Numbered from the stretch's first letter, positions 20,855 through 32,401 are shown. The stretch is 64,000 bases of DNA from Poa pratensis (GCA_947311845.1 CAMZMU010000049.1:1733368-1797367); one strand, 5' to 3'. Numbers and translations are program-made. The notes: generated by a model from the sequence alone, not told the origin.

Positions 20855-21530
20855 AATGAATTCAAAAAATAATGAGACTTCTATATTTACACTATATAGG
20901 TAGGATAGAGGTGTAGGAATTTTATTTGGATGATTTAGAGAAGATGCAAAAAACAACCTTCTTAGAAAGGGGGTCGTTTACCCTACCTTATGAGGTCATT
21001 TGAAACACATTTTTCATGACTATGAGTCTAACTTAACAAAAGAGCTCAGAATGATCAGTTTCGTCAGATGACAGTTAGCAGTTGAGTTCATCAGTTACAG
21101 ACTGACAGGCCAAACAAATCAATCAAATTTTGAAAAGTTGTTCAAATTTGAATTTCGGTTCGACGAATTCAAAAAATAGTGACACTTCGTATTCATACTA
21201 TATAGGTAGAATAGATGCCAAGGTAAATTTTCTGGCTGATTTTGAGAATGTCAAAAAAAAGTTGCTTAGAAATGGGGTCGTTTCCCCTAGCTTTGGAGCA
21301 CATTTGTAGCACATTTCCGACGATGATGAGTTGTACCTCACAAAAGGGTTGGATTAATGAACTAACGTGCACAATAGTACATAAATCATTGTAACATCAT
21401 AGAACGAACCAATCAACACCAAAATTTTGGAAAGTTGTTCAAATTTGAATTTCGGTGCAAATTCAAATTTGAATATAGGTTCAAATTCAAAAAATAGTGA
21501 GACTTCGTATTATTGTTATCTGTCTATGTA
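20855..21530. repeat. Third tandem array, period about 310 bp
   Basis: The phrase aattcaaaaaatagtga or its variant begins units at about 20858, 21168 and 21484. Each is followed by acttc, an actatataggtag block in the first two units, and a ggggtcgttt block. The units are more diverged than the neighbouring 186-bp pair. Confidence 0.75.
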
Positions 21531-21696
21531 ATGGGGCCATTTTCGTTGTTACTGAAATAATTTATGTTGTTATTTTCGATCCAAAAGTGAGCCTTTGCTT
21601 TTTTTTCTGAGGCTGGTACGGTTTGTTGTTTTAAGGTGGGCTATTTCTTCTAAAGTGGGCCTTTGCTCAGCCCAGCCCAGCCCAACTACACCGTCG

Positions 21697-21775
21697 GTGT
21701 CGCAGCGGAGCTATTCCCCACTTCCCTATTTATCCACTCAATCGTGTCGCATCGGAGCTATTCCCCACTTCCTAG
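21697..21775. repeat. Two internal copies of the MULE terminal motif
   Basis: The motif gtgtcgcaNcggagctattc, followed by cccacttcc, occurs at 21697 and 21744. It matches the right end of the element (gatgtcgcataggagctatt at about 23049), in the same orientation. Such internal end-like copies suggest that the element is a composite or gained part of another copy. Confidence 0.65.
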
Positions 21776-21855
21776 ATCCGCCGCCGCTACCACTCACTCG
21801 CCGCCGGCGACCACAAACCACACATACGCGTACAGATCGACGAGCGGAAGCGACG

Positions 21856-22263
21856 ATGTGGAGGGGTGGCCGTGGCGGTGGTGGTGGAAACCGCGACGAT
21901 GAGCGGAAGCGGCGGGCTTCGAGCGGGAGCGGAAGCGGTGGAAACAAGCGGGTCGCCGCCGACGGGGGTCGCAAGCGCCCGGCGTTCTCCCGCTGGTTCG
22001 ATCTCGGGAGCTCCTCCGGCGCGTTCGCCGGCGCGGGCGCGGGCGAGGGAAGCTCCTCCGGCGTTCTACGGGCTCTGCCGCCGCCGAAGTTGGAGCCGCA
22101 GGACAATGGGCCCCAGGACAACGCACCGCCCGCAGCACGCGCCGGCGCCCCCGGCTTCCTCCCGGGCTTCCTCCCTGGGGACTTCGTCGAGGACGACGAC
22201 ATGGCCGAGGTGCTAGAGCGCACCAAGAAGGAGGATGAGGACCACGAGGAGCGCGCCGCATGA
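21856..22263 (+). CDS. Basic low-complexity protein in the MULE (unknown)
   Basis: An ATG frame of 135 codons opens MWRGGRGGGGGNRDDERKRR, continues Ser/Gly-rich, and ends with an acidic DFVEDDDMAEVLERTKKEDED. The frame stops at 22263. In the next frame the sequence goes on without a break as MIAELNELRYRQ and VVVDLVSDSNSDSH to 22361. A single-base shift at about 22258 may therefore have cut off a natural C-terminus. I do not recognise a domain. Composition and context suggest a captured gene fragment or an accessory gene. Codon use is GC-rich, unlike the AT-rich repeats to its left. Confidence 0.5.
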   Translation: MWRGGRGGGGGNRDDERKRRASSGSGSGGNKRVAADGGRKRPAFSRWFDLGSSSGAFAGAGAGEGSSSGVLRALPPPKLEPQDNGPQDNAPPAARAGAPGFLPGFLPGDFVEDDDMAEVLERTKKEDEDHEERAA

Positions 22264-22363
22264 TTGCGGAGCTCAATGAGCTCCGCTACAGGCAGGCTAT
22301 CCACGATTCACTCCACGTGGTGGTGGACCTCGTCTCCGACTCCAACTCCGACTCCCACTGAGG

Positions 22364-23073
22364 CGCCGACGCCGCCGAGCCCCGGGGGCTCCGATGAGCC
22401 CAATTTTGGGTAAATGGGGTAGAGAAGCGGCGACATCGATCCACGGGCGCCCCGTAGCTACTAGGAACTAGCCTAGATGTGTTGTGTGTTGTGTTTTGGA
22501 ATCATGTAAGTGTGTGGGCAACTATGAACTATGTAACCACGGTTATATGCAATGTGATGTGAACTAGTATGAACTAGATTGTTATTTGCATATGAACCCT
22601 AATTCCCAAATCGGATGAAAAACAAGAAATTGGAGAGAGCAACATGAAATTGGGCGAAATTGACAGAGTATATGGGCGCCCCAGAGTATATTGCGGCCAT
22701 GGAGTGTGGGAGCCAGAAGCGGAGCTCGTCGCCGGAGAAGAAGAAGAAAGGGAGGCGGAAGCAACGGTCGGGCTCGGGCACGGAGATGGCTCCGGCTCCT
22801 TTTTTTTTGTACGAGCTCGGAAAGGTGGGTCCCACACGGTGACGTGGTTCGTTGTGGGTCCCGTGCTCAGAAGACATCCTGTGCTGACGTGGATAAGTTT
22901 TGGGTCCCACCTGGCTCACATAATCCTAACTGCTAACGATCAGTTGCGTTTAAGGGCCATGTCGGGACCGGGCTATTTACGTCTGCAGATATGTCCCATT
23001 ACAGCTATTCACTCCAACGATGTCGCTCTCTTTCCAATTAGGATGAAAGATGTCGCATAGGAGCTATTTGCCC
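22364..23073. other. Right subterminal region of the large MULE
   Basis: Contains flank of the preceding frame, a purine-rich patch (22690-22800) and the right inverted end (from about 22930). Open frames here overlap on both strands and are not recognisable. Confidence 0.5.
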
Positions 23074-26000
23074 CTTTCTAGCAGAGATGGCTCAGCTCAA
23101 GCCTACAGACCCCTCCACGCCATGGATCATCCTTGGTGACTTTAATCTCATGCGCTCCCAATCCGACAAGAACTCGGACTCCTTTAGACAAAACGAAGCC
23201 GATGCTTTCAACGACACGATAAATGCCCTTGCTATTATAGACCTCCCACTTCTAGATAGAGCGTATACTTGGTCTAATAATCGCGACCAGCCCACACTCC
23301 AACGCATTGACAGGGTGTTCATCAACCATGCGTGGGCCCAAGCCTTCCCCGGAACCTCCATCTCGTCGGTAACTAGATTCCTCTCAGACCACGTCCCCAT
23401 CATAGTCCACGTCACCACCGCCATCCACGTCCCGCCACTTTCCGTTTTGAAAATAGCTGGGCCCATTTGACGTCCGCCAGGCCCATCATCGAGCAGGCCT
23501 GGAACTCGGCCCAACTACATTCAAACGGTTCAAAAAACATCTCTGCCGCCACAAAAAAATGCCGTTTCGCCCTGAAAACTTGGAAACGTTCTTTAGCTAC
23601 GACGATCTCTAGGGAAACAAATGCTAAGCTTGTTATTTCTCTCCTCGATCAAATAGAAGAAAACCGTTTCTTAAATTCCCTGGAAAAAACTTTAAGACAT
23701 GTTGTCCTTCACTCCCTTCAGCGCACCATACGCCAACGTGTGGCTCACTGGCGTCAGAGATCAAAAATTAAATACGCCATCGATGGTGACGAAAACACCA
23801 AGTACTTCCACGCGTGTGCCACCAGCCGCTTCCGAAACAATAAAATTGCACTCATCGAACACAATGGGCTAGAATTCACAGCACCCCATCAAAAAATGGA
23901 AATTCTAACCTCTTTCTTCAAAAACCTAATTGGTACTTCCAATACCCCTAACTGGAACATATCGTTACAACAACTCTACCTGTCACCGCTGCCTCAACTT
24001 AGACACTTGGACGAACCTTTCTTGGACCAGGAAATTTTTGACGCCTTCCACCAAATGAATTACAATGCAAGCCCAGGCCCAGATGGTTTCGGACCTGGTT
24101 TCTATAAACACTTCTGGAACATCACAAAAAATAAAGTCCGCGCTCTTTTCGACAATTTTTACCACCACTACGCGGACACCTCCTGTATCAACCGATCCCA
24201 TATCATCCTTCTGCCTAAAACTGACACCGCTAGAACTCCGGACGCTTTCCGACCAATCTCGCTTCAAAACTGCCCTATAAAAGTTGTGGCCAAAGTTCTA
24301 ACTAACCGCCTCAAAAAATACATTCCGATGCTCGTCAGTGGCGACCAATCCGGCTTCATCTCTGGGCGGTGTATCTCCGAGAATTTCGCCTACGCCGCCG
24401 ACCTCATAAAATGCTGCCACAAACGAAAAACACCCACTATGGTCATTAAGCTTGATTTTAGGAAAGCGTTCGACTCCGTTTCCTGGGAATCGCTACTCAC
24501 CCTTCTCGAACACCGCGGCTTCCCACCCCGTTTCTGCACCTGGATCCGCGACATCCTCACCACGGGTAGAACTGCTATCTTGCTTAACGGGGTACCTGGA
24601 CCCTGATTCAATGCAAAAACGGTCTCCGACAAGGGGACCCCCTCTCCCCCTACCTCTTCATCGCCATGGCTGATCTCCTTCAGCGCCAAATCATCATGGC
24701 TCTCGCCGACTCGGACCTCATGCACCCCATCGACCCCTCACTTCCAACCGCCGTCCTCCAATACGCTGACGACACTCTCATCATCGCCAAAGCCTCCCCT
24801 GCCGCCGCCACCATCCTTAGGAACATTTTAGATGATTTCGCCGCTGCCACTGGACTCACTATTAACTACCACAAAACGACCTTCGTACCCATCCACACCT
24901 CCCAAGCCCTAACCCAAGAAATTGCTAACATTCTAGGCACACCAATTTCCGCCTTCCCTCAAACCTATCTTGGACTACCCCTTTCGCCCATCAAACTACC
25001 CCCTTCCGCTTTTCAACCTCTGCTTGATCGCATCGACAGGTACCTCGCAGGATGGAAAGCATGCCTGCTCTCCAAAGGAGGCAAGCTTGTCCTACTTGCC
25101 GCCGTCCTGGACAGCCTCCCCACTTACTACATGTCCTCCCTCATCATCCCCATCATGATACTCCAGAAAATTGATAAGCGACGTAGGACCTTCTTCTGGT
25201 CAGACGATGATTCTTGCTCGGGTGCTAAGTGTCTTGTTGCGTGGGATAACGCTTGTACCCCAAAAAACTGTGGAGGTCTAGGAATTAAAAACTTGCACTT
25301 ACAAAACATTTGCCTTATGTTGAAGTTTTGCTTTAAATTCTTGCATGCTGAAGACCTTCCATGGAAAACATGGCTCCTGCATCACTCCCCATGCCACCAT
25401 ACACCATACCAAAACCAATCCTACCTCACAACCCTGCTCACCAAATATTTACCTATGCTCTCACAGCTCACTCAATGCCAAGTCCACAATGGACAATCCA
25501 CCTTCTTCTGGGATGATACGTGGATTACCTCCCAACCACTTTCAGCTGCTTACTCAGCCCTCTACTCCCACCACACCAAACAAAAAGCCCTTGTCTCTGA
25601 AGTGCTGAATGATGGGATCGAAAGCAACCTGCGTAATAGGCTAACCCGTGCAGCCAAGCTAGAACTCGCCTCGCTTTCTGATCTTTTGCAGGACTTCCAC
25701 TTGACAGCAATGCCGGACCAGAGATCGATGCTCACTGGAGAAAAATTCTCCACTCGGGCTGCATACAGGCAGATGCACAGCAGCTTCCGTTCAGACGCCA
25801 CTACGCCAATCTGGCGGTCTGGCGCCCCGCAGCGGATCCGCGTCTTCGCCTGGCTCCTCCACCTCGACAGGTTGAACACGAGAAAGAACCTCTTCCACAA
25901 GCACATCATCGACTCCAACAAGTGCCCCCGATGCCCGGCCGTCATCGAGGACAGAGAGCACCTGTTCTTCACATGCCCAGCAGCAGCGCAGGTTTGGACA

Positions 26001-26587
26001 ACGCTGGGGATTCCGCTTCTCTCCTTCGCCTCAATCGACCTCTGGAAGAACAACAAGCACCACTGCCCCTCCAACGGCAGCTGGCCCTTCGCACCCATCT
26101 CCGTGCTGTGGAAGATTTGGGACTCAAGAAACGCTCTCGTTTTTAGACAGCTAAACCTGTCAACCGAGATCATTATTCGGAACATTAGAGAGGATGTTAC
26201 TCTCTGGGCACATCGCATAAAAGACCCACTAATGCTTGCCTCCATTCAGAGTTGGAGAGACCACCTCTCGTCTGTAATTTCTTCTTTTTCAGTTGTAACC
26301 TAAAAGACTAGTTTTGATGCAATAAAATTCAGGTGGGGACTCTCTCCCCCCAGGTGACCGCTTCAAAAAAACACACATATAATATTCTAATCCTATTGCC
26401 GAACAGCCCATCCCATCTACAATCTCCCATTTACACAGATCAAGGATGCAATAATTATTAGAAAGGAGAGACTACAGACCGCATCGTATTCCTTCAGTAA
26501 GTAGCACGACAGTGCATCACCAAATCAATCAGGATCAAGATGAAAAAGAGAATACATATGAATTACAAGGAGAAGGACGAGGCTTAC

Positions 26588-26870
26588 CAATCTGTTGGAG
26601 AAGTAAGATTGGGGCTACTAGGGGCAGCCCCATCCCACCAAACGTGTGAGGCAGCAGTGTCAGATCTGGCACAGTCTGGCAGTGGTGGAGCATACACGGG
26701 CATTGGGGAAGGAGAAGCATGGCCGCGCATGTGCAAAGATGAAGGCACTTCAATCCGCGCTGGCGGACGCGACATGCCCAAAGCAGTGGTGGCCGGGATG
26801 GATTTCTGGGACTGATGGTAGCGACGGCGATAGGGTTTGGTTCCTCCTTTGATTGGGCGCGTATATATGA
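26588..26870 (-). promoter_or_regulatory. Putative promoter and leader exon of the Harbinger-type gene
   Basis: On the minus strand a TATATA lies at 26867-26862. It is followed by a GC-rich transcribed-looking stretch that ends in CAGATTG followed by GTAAGC, a good splice donor, at 26588. The next acceptor on this strand that leads into Harbinger-like coding sequence is at 15510. This arrangement is inferred and untested. Confidence 0.4.
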
Positions 26871-27159
26871 CATCGAGAGAGGAGGTTCCAGCGCGGGGAG
26901 AATGAAGAATTTCGCGCGCAAAGAAAAATTCGCGCCAAATGGCGGAAATTAGCAGCCGGAGCATGGGATCTGGAGAACGCGTGGATAAGGGAGGGCAAAT
27001 CGTACTACGCAGAAATCTGCCTTCTCATTCCTAACAAGAGACGATCCCTTGCGGAAGGGAAGGCTCACGCTTTTCTTCCCTCTCTCTCTTCTCCACGTCA
27101 GACCGCGTCCTAGGTGGCATTATTAAGGGAAGGCTGACATCAGAGCATTGTACATGCCC

Positions 27160-28640
27160 TTATACTCCTATTGAACAATGGCACAGTGTGTTTTAGCAAA
27201 GAAAAAACAATGGCACAATGTACCGGGTTGTATTATTTTAATTAACTGCGTGGTTTCTCTTAAAGACAATCTTTTTTGCTAGTCTATTCCGTGGGTACAC
27301 GTGATAAGAGTATCTAATAGAATCAGTTAAATTCACTTTGGCACTCGGTATTTGAAAAACATATTATCAAATGTTGGAAAATCTAAAAAAAAAATTGCGG
27401 ATACATCTTCACATTCTATGTGTTCACAAAGTTATTTCACTCAAAACCGATATTTTGTGTCCTGTGTGATATGTCAAAAATACATTTAAATTAATGATGC
27501 ATATGCACCTTGGAGTCAAAACACCACTCCAATAGAATCACATATTCTAACTGTGTGAGTTGTCTTGTTATTTCATATAATTTATTGAGATGGTTTTCCA
27601 CTATGAAGGAAAATACTATTCAATATTTTGTAACGTACCTGGGACAAATCAATGTTATCTTTCATTTCCAATCATACTATTTTATCTTTTTAACGGCAAT
27701 TATTCTATTTTCTTACATTTATTATTTAACCCGAAGGAACGTCTCATCGTGAGCAATTATGTCACCAACAGTTCATCTTGCGCAGTAAATTACGTGCTAC
27801 CAGATCTTCGTAACTGTTCATGGGCCAATTTAAAAAAGGCCAGTTAATGGATTATTCTTGTGCCAGCCCACTTGATGGATTTTATCTTGCAACTGGACCG
27901 GACCATGTTCCAGCTCGGATCACGATGGACATCTACACGTCCTCGATATCGCATTGATCCCCGTATTTATTATGACGTCTCTCATGCCTTACAATCTCTG
28001 ATGTGAATGCTTGATACATGCCCTTTTTCCCAAGTAGTCCCACGACCGTGCATGTTCAGGTTGAATTGGCTTGGATTTCAACATGCTAATTTGCCTCAGG
28101 TTATTTTTTTGAGGTGAAACTAATTTGGCACAATATTGTAGCCGCCACATCTCTCTTCCAACCATGTAGTTATCTGAGCAGCCATGATCCAACCAGAAAA
28201 AAACAAAATTGAGGTGTTCTTTTGTCCAAGAAACTAGTTGTATAGAATGTTCTTAAAAAAACTGTTAGTTTGGCTTTTGCATCCCCTAACATGCGTAATG
28301 ATGTGGGCACTGAGGGAGGAGGCTCTTAAGTAGTTGATATAGTTGTAGCTTGGGTCTAACATTCAAAAACTTCTAGTGCTATTAGTTTTAGATGCATGTA
28401 ATGAACTTTGCGGTTCCGTTTTTTGAACCTGGGGAAAATCCGTACAAATCAGAAAGAAAAAAGTGTTCAGAGGTTCATGGCGCCATACTAATGTTCTTGC
28501 AATAATATTTAGGCCACAATGGACACCAAAATTTAAATTATATGAAGCAGACATCGTTCTCATGATACAACAATGGTTGCAAGCCTGTCTGAGGTGGAAG
28601 CCATCCAAACATGGACGGCACATAATATGTTATATCTGAA
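27160..28640. other. AT-rich intergenic stretch
   Basis: No recognisable coding sequence, repeat ends or RNA gene. Short frames at 27510-27850 and 27989-28192 look random and are rich in aromatic and Ser residues. Confidence 0.5.
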
Positions 28641-28723
28641 ACCTGCACGCTCACCCTCAGCGAGCTGCTTCCCTCCAAGATTCGCCCGCGTCCTCCCGTC
28701 CTCTTCGTGCACAGACCACGGTG

Positions 28724-29071
28724 GTGCGCCGGAATAGCTGGGGAACTGCCACCGTTGGCGTGTTCGACGAGTCCACGGCGTGGTCGGATGAGGCGACGCG
28801 GCGGGTCTGGGACGCTGCCGTGCCCACCACCGTGCCGCTGCAGGTCTACCTCCACGATGCCGAGTACGCCGGGGACAGGAGGAGGAAGAGGAGGTCCTCA
28901 GAGCCTTTTGGGCGGGGCTCTATGTTCTTCGTGCAGCCAGGAGCGCCTTGCGTCGAGCTCTCAGTCTACGAGGGTGACAGAGGAGGCGGACACCTCTGTA
29001 CTTCGCGTCCAGCTCCAACTCCGAGCTGCAACGACTGGCAGGTCTCCGACAGCACCGAGAAGGAGAGTTAA
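28724..29071 (+). CDS. Unrecognised GC-rich open frame, possible gene remnant
   Basis: The frame reads VRRNSWGTATVGVFDESTAW, then VPLQVYLHDAEYAGD and, further on, GSMFFVQPGAPCVELSVYEG, ending in KES and a TAA. It has strong third-position GC, typical of grass coding exons. There is no good ATG; the frame is open upstream to about 28650. Possible later exon-like pieces lie at 29196-29240 (ending AG before gtaacc). I cannot name a family. The Copia element inserted just downstream at 29384. Confidence 0.35.
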   Translation: MRRNSWGTATVGVFDESTAWSDEATRRVWDAAVPTTVPLQVYLHDAEYAGDRRRKRRSSEPFGRGSMFFVQPGAPCVELSVYEGDRGGGHLCTSRPAPTPSCNDWQVSDSTEKES

Positions 29072-29540
29072 TTAAGTTGATTCCTCCATTGGATGAAGAT
29101 GCTCTATTTTGTGTGGCTTGTGTGCAGCCGATGTCCTTCCGGTTGGTTGCTCCTGCTTAACTGATTAGAATCTCATGTGCATTTGCTTTGCAGGTTATAT
29201 GTTGTCCTCTCTTCAGGAACATCTCAAATGGAATCCAGGTAACCAAAGTTTTATGTTTCTTCTGATTCGCTTCTCTCTCTTTCTCTTGATTTAAATCCCA
29301 CGATCATGTATCAAGTTTGTTTTGGGTGCAGGTTATATTTTGTTTAGCCTATAAGGTGTCCGACAAAAATCCAAGTAGGTTATAGAAAAGAACTAGGTTT
29401 AGGGTTTTGTGCGTGGGTTCAATGCCCCGCACGATCTCCACTTATATAACATAACATGACAGGTTACATACGTATACGTCTCGTATACGTGATACATGAC
29501 ATAGGGGTTTAGACGCTAATTACAATTCTAACACTCCCCC

Positions 29541-32294
29541 TCAATCTAAACCGTTACCAACAAGGTTAAGATTGAATCTAAATCTTTCTAACATCTGTCG
29601 TGTGGCTGGTTTAGTAAATACATCAGCCAATTGGTCATGAGTGGAGATGAGCCTGACGTCCAGTTCACCGGCTGCTACTCGCTCTCGCACAAAATGGAAA
29701 TCGATCTCAATGTGCTTAGTTCGAGCATGAAAGACTGGATTCGCCGTCAAATAGGTAGCCCCAAGATTATCACACCACAATACGGGGGTACGCTGCCGAG
29801 TCACACCTAACTCCTTGAGTAGAGAATCTACCCATATTGCTTCAGCAGCACCATTAGCCAATGCCTTGTACTCTGCCTCGGTACTAGATCTCGAGACGGT
29901 GGGTTGCTTCTTCGAACTCCATGAAATCAGGTTCGGACCAACAAATACTGCAAACCCACTAGTAGACCTTCTGTCATCCACACACCCAGCCCAGTCAGCA
30001 TCTGTAAAAATACTTACGAGAACCGATGATGACTTGTGAATGCGCAAGCCAGTCTCCAATGTCCCTGACATAGCGCAGGATTCGTTTAACAGACTCCCAA
30101 TGAACATCAGTGGGCTGCGACAAAAACTGACAAACCTTGTTTACTGCAAACGAAATATCTGGACGGGTGAGTGTCAAATACTGCAGTCCTCCCACAATAC
30201 TGCGATACCGATATGCATCATCTGAACTGATCTGTGTGCCTGAGTCTCGAGCTAAAGCATTCCCATCAAGTGGAGTAGCGGCAGAATTACAATTCTCCAT
30301 GTTGACTCGATGAAGAAGATCAAGTGCATACTTCCGCTGAGTCAACGTCATCCCCCCTGAATTGTAAGTCGCCTCCAATCCAAGGAAATATTCCAGCCGC
30401 CCCAAATCCTTGATGGGAAAACTGTCGGAGAGAGAACGAACAAGACGATCCACAACCTCCGGAGTGGAGCCAGCAATAACTATGTCGTCCACATAGACCA
30501 ACATGAAAATCTGCACTCCATCATGCGAGTATATGAACAGCGACGTGTCCGCTTTGGACGAAAGAAACCTGAGCTGATGAAGGAGCTGACTCAACCGAGC
30601 ATACCATGCTCGTGGTGACTGTTTCAGTCCATAGATAGACCGCTGGAGCTTGCACACATGAGACGGGTACCGGGCATCCTCGAAACCCGGAGGCTGCTGC
30701 ATATAAACATCCTCGGCCAGAAAACCATGCAAGAATGCATTGCTGACATCGACCTGCCGGAGACTCCAGCCACGTGAAACAGCGAGAGATAGGACAAGAC
30801 GAACAGTGGCTGGCTTCACCACTGGACTGAATGTGTCTCCGTAATCAATACCATGCTGCTGTGTAAAACCACGCGCCACCAATCGTGCTTTGTGTTTGTC
30901 AATGGACCCATCTGGACGATGCTTGGTCTTGAAATCCACTTGCTGCCAACAATATTAACGCCAGGAGGTCGAGGAACCAGAGTCCAGGTGCCAGTCTGCT
31001 GTAGCGCAGCAAACTCATCTGTCATGGCAGTGTGCCACGCCGGCTCAAGGAGCGCCTCCCGATGCGACGTAGGAGCAGCAAAGAATGCACGGCGGCGAGG
31101 ATCATACCGTACAGTACCATCTTTGTACTTTTCTCTCGCCGAGTATTGTCACGATGTCTCGTAATCATCACATGTTGTGGCGCAGCAGCAGGACCAGCCG
31201 AAGGCGTCGCGGCCGGCGAACCGGCAGCGGGCGACGCGGGCTGGCCAGGAGTCGTGGCTGTCTCAGAACCGGAGGCAGGAGAGGCGGGCCAGGCGTCATG
31301 GGCTGCGGCCCACGGTCTTCCGCGCGAAGGGGCAGTGGCTCGGGCACAGCACCCGAGAGCGGCCCATCATGCATGGCGCCCCCATGCACGTCGATCGGAT
31401 GATCGTCGATCGCCGGCCCGGGCTGGAGATCCTGCAGAGAAACACCATCACCTTGCACTGGTGGATCAGTCGACAAGTAGGACAAGTCGTAATTTCGCAC
31501 AGGTTCACTAGTAACAGGTTCATCGGAAGGAAAACGAATAGCTTGTTCAAGGGTGGAGACATCTACCGACGCGCCGGGAGTGGCGAAAGGAAACACGGTC
31601 TCATCAAAAACGACGTCACGAGAGATATATACGCGCCCCGTGGATCTATCCAAGCACTTATACCCCTTATGCATGGGGCTATACCCCAGAAAGACACACA
31701 TCTTAGATCGAAAATCCAATTTGTGAGAGTTATATTTGCGAAGACTGGGCCAACAAGCACACCCAAAAATGCGAAGAAAGTCATAGTTGGGCTGGACACG
31801 GGTGAGACGGAAAAGGGGTGTATCCTTGTTGATAACGGGGGTGGGCATACGGTTAATGAGGTAACACGCCGTAAGAAACGCCTCATCCCAATAACGCAGA
31901 GGAAGCTGCGAGTGTGCAAGGAGTGCTAGTCCTGTCTCGACTAGATGACGGTGTTTGCGCTCGGCAATTCCGTTCTGCTGAGAGGTGTGAGGGCATGAGA
32001 CGCGATGAACTATCCCAGTGTGCTGAAAATAGCTATGAAGACGATGATACTCCCCACCCCAATCAGACTGAACTGCCTTGATTTTGGCGTTCACGAGACG
32101 CTCAACATGAGTCTGAAACGCATAAACACCTGTTCCACATCGGACTTGTGTTTAAGAAGATATATCCAGCAAAAGCGAGAATAGTCATCTACAAAACTAA
32201 CATAATATTTGTACCCCCCAGAGGAAACACTGGCCGGACCCCAAACGTCAGTATGAATCAATTCAAGAGGCTCAGTGGAAACACGAGAAGACAA
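29541..32294 (-). pseudogene. Copia pol: integrase, reverse transcriptase, RNase H, broken by frameshifts
   Basis: The integrase core reads LELIHTDVWGP and FVDDYSRFCWIYLLKHKSDV, then, in another frame from 32094, AVQSDWGGEYH and HTSQQNGIAERKHRHLVET. A further shift or stop near 31168 separates it from the linker and RT. RT motifs are [32 protein letters not shown] and the catalytic YVDDIVIAG. RNase H ([29 protein letters not shown]) is in yet another frame after about 30050. At least three frame breaks exist, so no complete polyprotein is possible. Confidence 0.92.
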
Positions 32295-32401
32295 AGAATA
32301 AGGTAACTGATGACTTTTAGCACGCTGACATGCATCACAAACTAAAGAATTATTGTCTGGAGGAGAACACGAAAGCTCATTTGTTCTAACAATATTTTGA
32401 A

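Larger units (their letters stand above)
18186..23073. mobile_element. Large MULE (4888 bp) inserted in LINE ORF2
   Basis: Both ends begin GGGCAAATAGCTCCTATGCG in inverted orientation, and weaker similarity extends about 140 bp inward. The 9-bp target duplication ctttctagc is perfect (18177-18185 and 23074-23082). Removing the element and one duplicate restores the LINE reading frame (KPNFLA-EMAQLK), which independently proves the boundaries. The motif gaaatagctctcNNgcgac recurs at 18249 and 18282. Inside are a spliced GRF zinc-finger gene, AT-rich satellite-like arrays, and a second basic, low-complexity reading frame. No MURA transposase was seen, so the element is non-autonomous. Confidence 0.95.
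17803..26303 (+). pseudogene. LINE ORF2: endonuclease, reverse transcriptase, zinc-binding C-terminus (interrupted)
   Basis: The endonuclease part starts at 17803 (FLNLNIRGLGDP, AFLQETKLN, SNIYAPTQ) and resumes at 23083 with IILGDFNL and FLSDHVPI. The reverse transcriptase follows with NASPGPDGFGPGFYK, FRPISLQNCP, GDQSGFISGR, KLDFRKAFDSVSW and the catalytic QYADDT. The last part (24666-26303) has a zf-RVT-like CPRCPAVIEDREHLFFTCP. Besides the MULE insertion, there is a frameshift near 23440 (before ENSW) and another at about 24605, where one G appears missing in VPGPW. The element cannot make its own protein. Confidence 0.88.
15857..26370 (+). mobile_element. L1-type LINE, split by a 4.9-kb MULE
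   Basis: A plant RIL/L1 element has ORF1 at 15857-17545, then ORF2 with an endonuclease start at 17803, reverse transcriptase and a zinc-binding C-terminal region ending at 26303. The 3' tail contains a short A-run near 26366-26372. The 5' end is probably truncated, since ORF1 lacks the CCHC knuckle region often found in this group; the exact start is unknown. The insertion lies antisense within what looks like the leader intron of the Harbinger-type gene. No target-site duplication was recognised. Subtracting the MULE gives about 5.6 kb. Confidence 0.88.
13392..27159 (-). mobile_element. PIF/Harbinger-type element with nested LINE and MULE
   Basis: The left end reads GGGCATGTACAGTGC and the right end, in complement, GGGCATGTACAATGC. 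Both are flanked by TTA (13389-13391 and 27160-27162), the 3-bp duplication typical of PIF/Harbinger. A degenerate Harbinger-type Myb/SANT accessory gene lies inside (14340-15509, minus), and a GC-rich leader with a TATA-like sequence and a GT donor sits near the right end (26588-26870, minus). The LINE lies in the interval between leader and coding exons. Removing the LINE and MULE leaves about 3.3 kb. No DDE transposase frame was found. The two ends could alternatively belong to separate related elements, since only about 15 bp match well. Confidence 0.62.

Noticed and set aside
19852..21530. CRISPR-like array
   Set aside because: Repeat units are 157-310 bp, AT-rich and contiguous without unique spacers, in a plant transposon.
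31177..31929. A 250-codon plus-strand frame
   Set aside because: It is antisense to the Copia integrase region, where motifs such as HTSQQNGIAERKHR fix the real strand.
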